The notes beneath the pieces are model-generated. The model was not told the DNA's origin and searched no databases. It saw nothing but the letters and a program-made list of their open reading frames with translations. The translations under genes were made by a program, and so were the position numbers. Shown here piece by piece: positions 5,540 to 5,540 of a DNA stretch of 5,540 bases (its first letter is position 1; every line of letters begins with the position of its first letter). This DNA is from Acidobacteriaceae bacterium (GTDB lineage: Bacteria; Acidobacteriota; Terriglobia; Terriglobales; Acidobacteriaceae): contig PMBA01000135.1 in assembly GCA_003152795.1 (NCBI GenBank), positions 6,941 to 12,480 on the forward strand. The letters are read 5' to 3'.

Positions 5540-5540
5540 C

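Noticed and set aside
1..5540. A new defence or mobile system
   Set aside because: No nuclease, transposase, integrase, toxin-antitoxin pair or reverse transcriptase is visible; all five genes are regulatory, envelope or metabolic types.

Overview
The window reads as a GC-rich, Gram-negative chromosomal segment. Three of its five genes encode proteins with clear export signals, and a fourth starts with a probable one; this fits a diderm envelope. The small Cys/His secreted protein, the Tat-exported class V aminotransferase and the Pro/Gln-rich M48 peptidase together are the kind of set I associate with Acidobacteriota (Terriglobia-like). That assignment is inference from protein style, with no marker gene to prove it.

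Layout, left to right. (1) 1-573 (+): the C-terminal effector-binding part of a LysR-type regulator; its DNA-binding half lies off the left edge. (2) 570-1907 (+): a secreted protein of about five POTRA-like modules with no outer-membrane barrel, overlapping the regulator by 4 nt (GTGA), so the two are probably translationally coupled. (3) 1908-2047: an AT-rich spacer with a small dyad and a possible promoter. (4) 2048-2395 (+): a 115-aa secreted Cys/His protein. (5) 2477-2506: a strong hairpin terminator serving both this gene and the convergent gene to its right. (6) 2525-3775 (-): a secreted M48 zinc metalloprotease with a disordered linker and a charged tail, preceded by a perfect TATAAT on the minus strand. 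(7) 3776-4152: a 377-nt divergent intergenic region holding a CCTTCGTG-type direct/inverted repeat cluster and a promoter for the next gene. (8) 4153-5448 (+): a PLP-dependent class V aminotransferase-fold enzyme with a twin-arginine signal. (9) 5449-5540: non-coding, with a GC-rich hairpin resembling a dispersed intergenic repeat and a TTGACA hexamer at the very edge.

Working together: the POTRA protein and the M48 peptidase could both act in outer-membrane protein assembly or quality control, as BamA POTRAs and BepA do in Escherichia coli. They are in separate, convergent transcription units, so a joint role is a hypothesis. The aminotransferase looks like an independent unit. I see no CRISPR array, insertion sequence, tRNA, rRNA or recognisable defence system. 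The most unusual items are the regulator/POTRA coupling, the barrel-less POTRA string, the exported PLP enzyme and the intergenic repeats.
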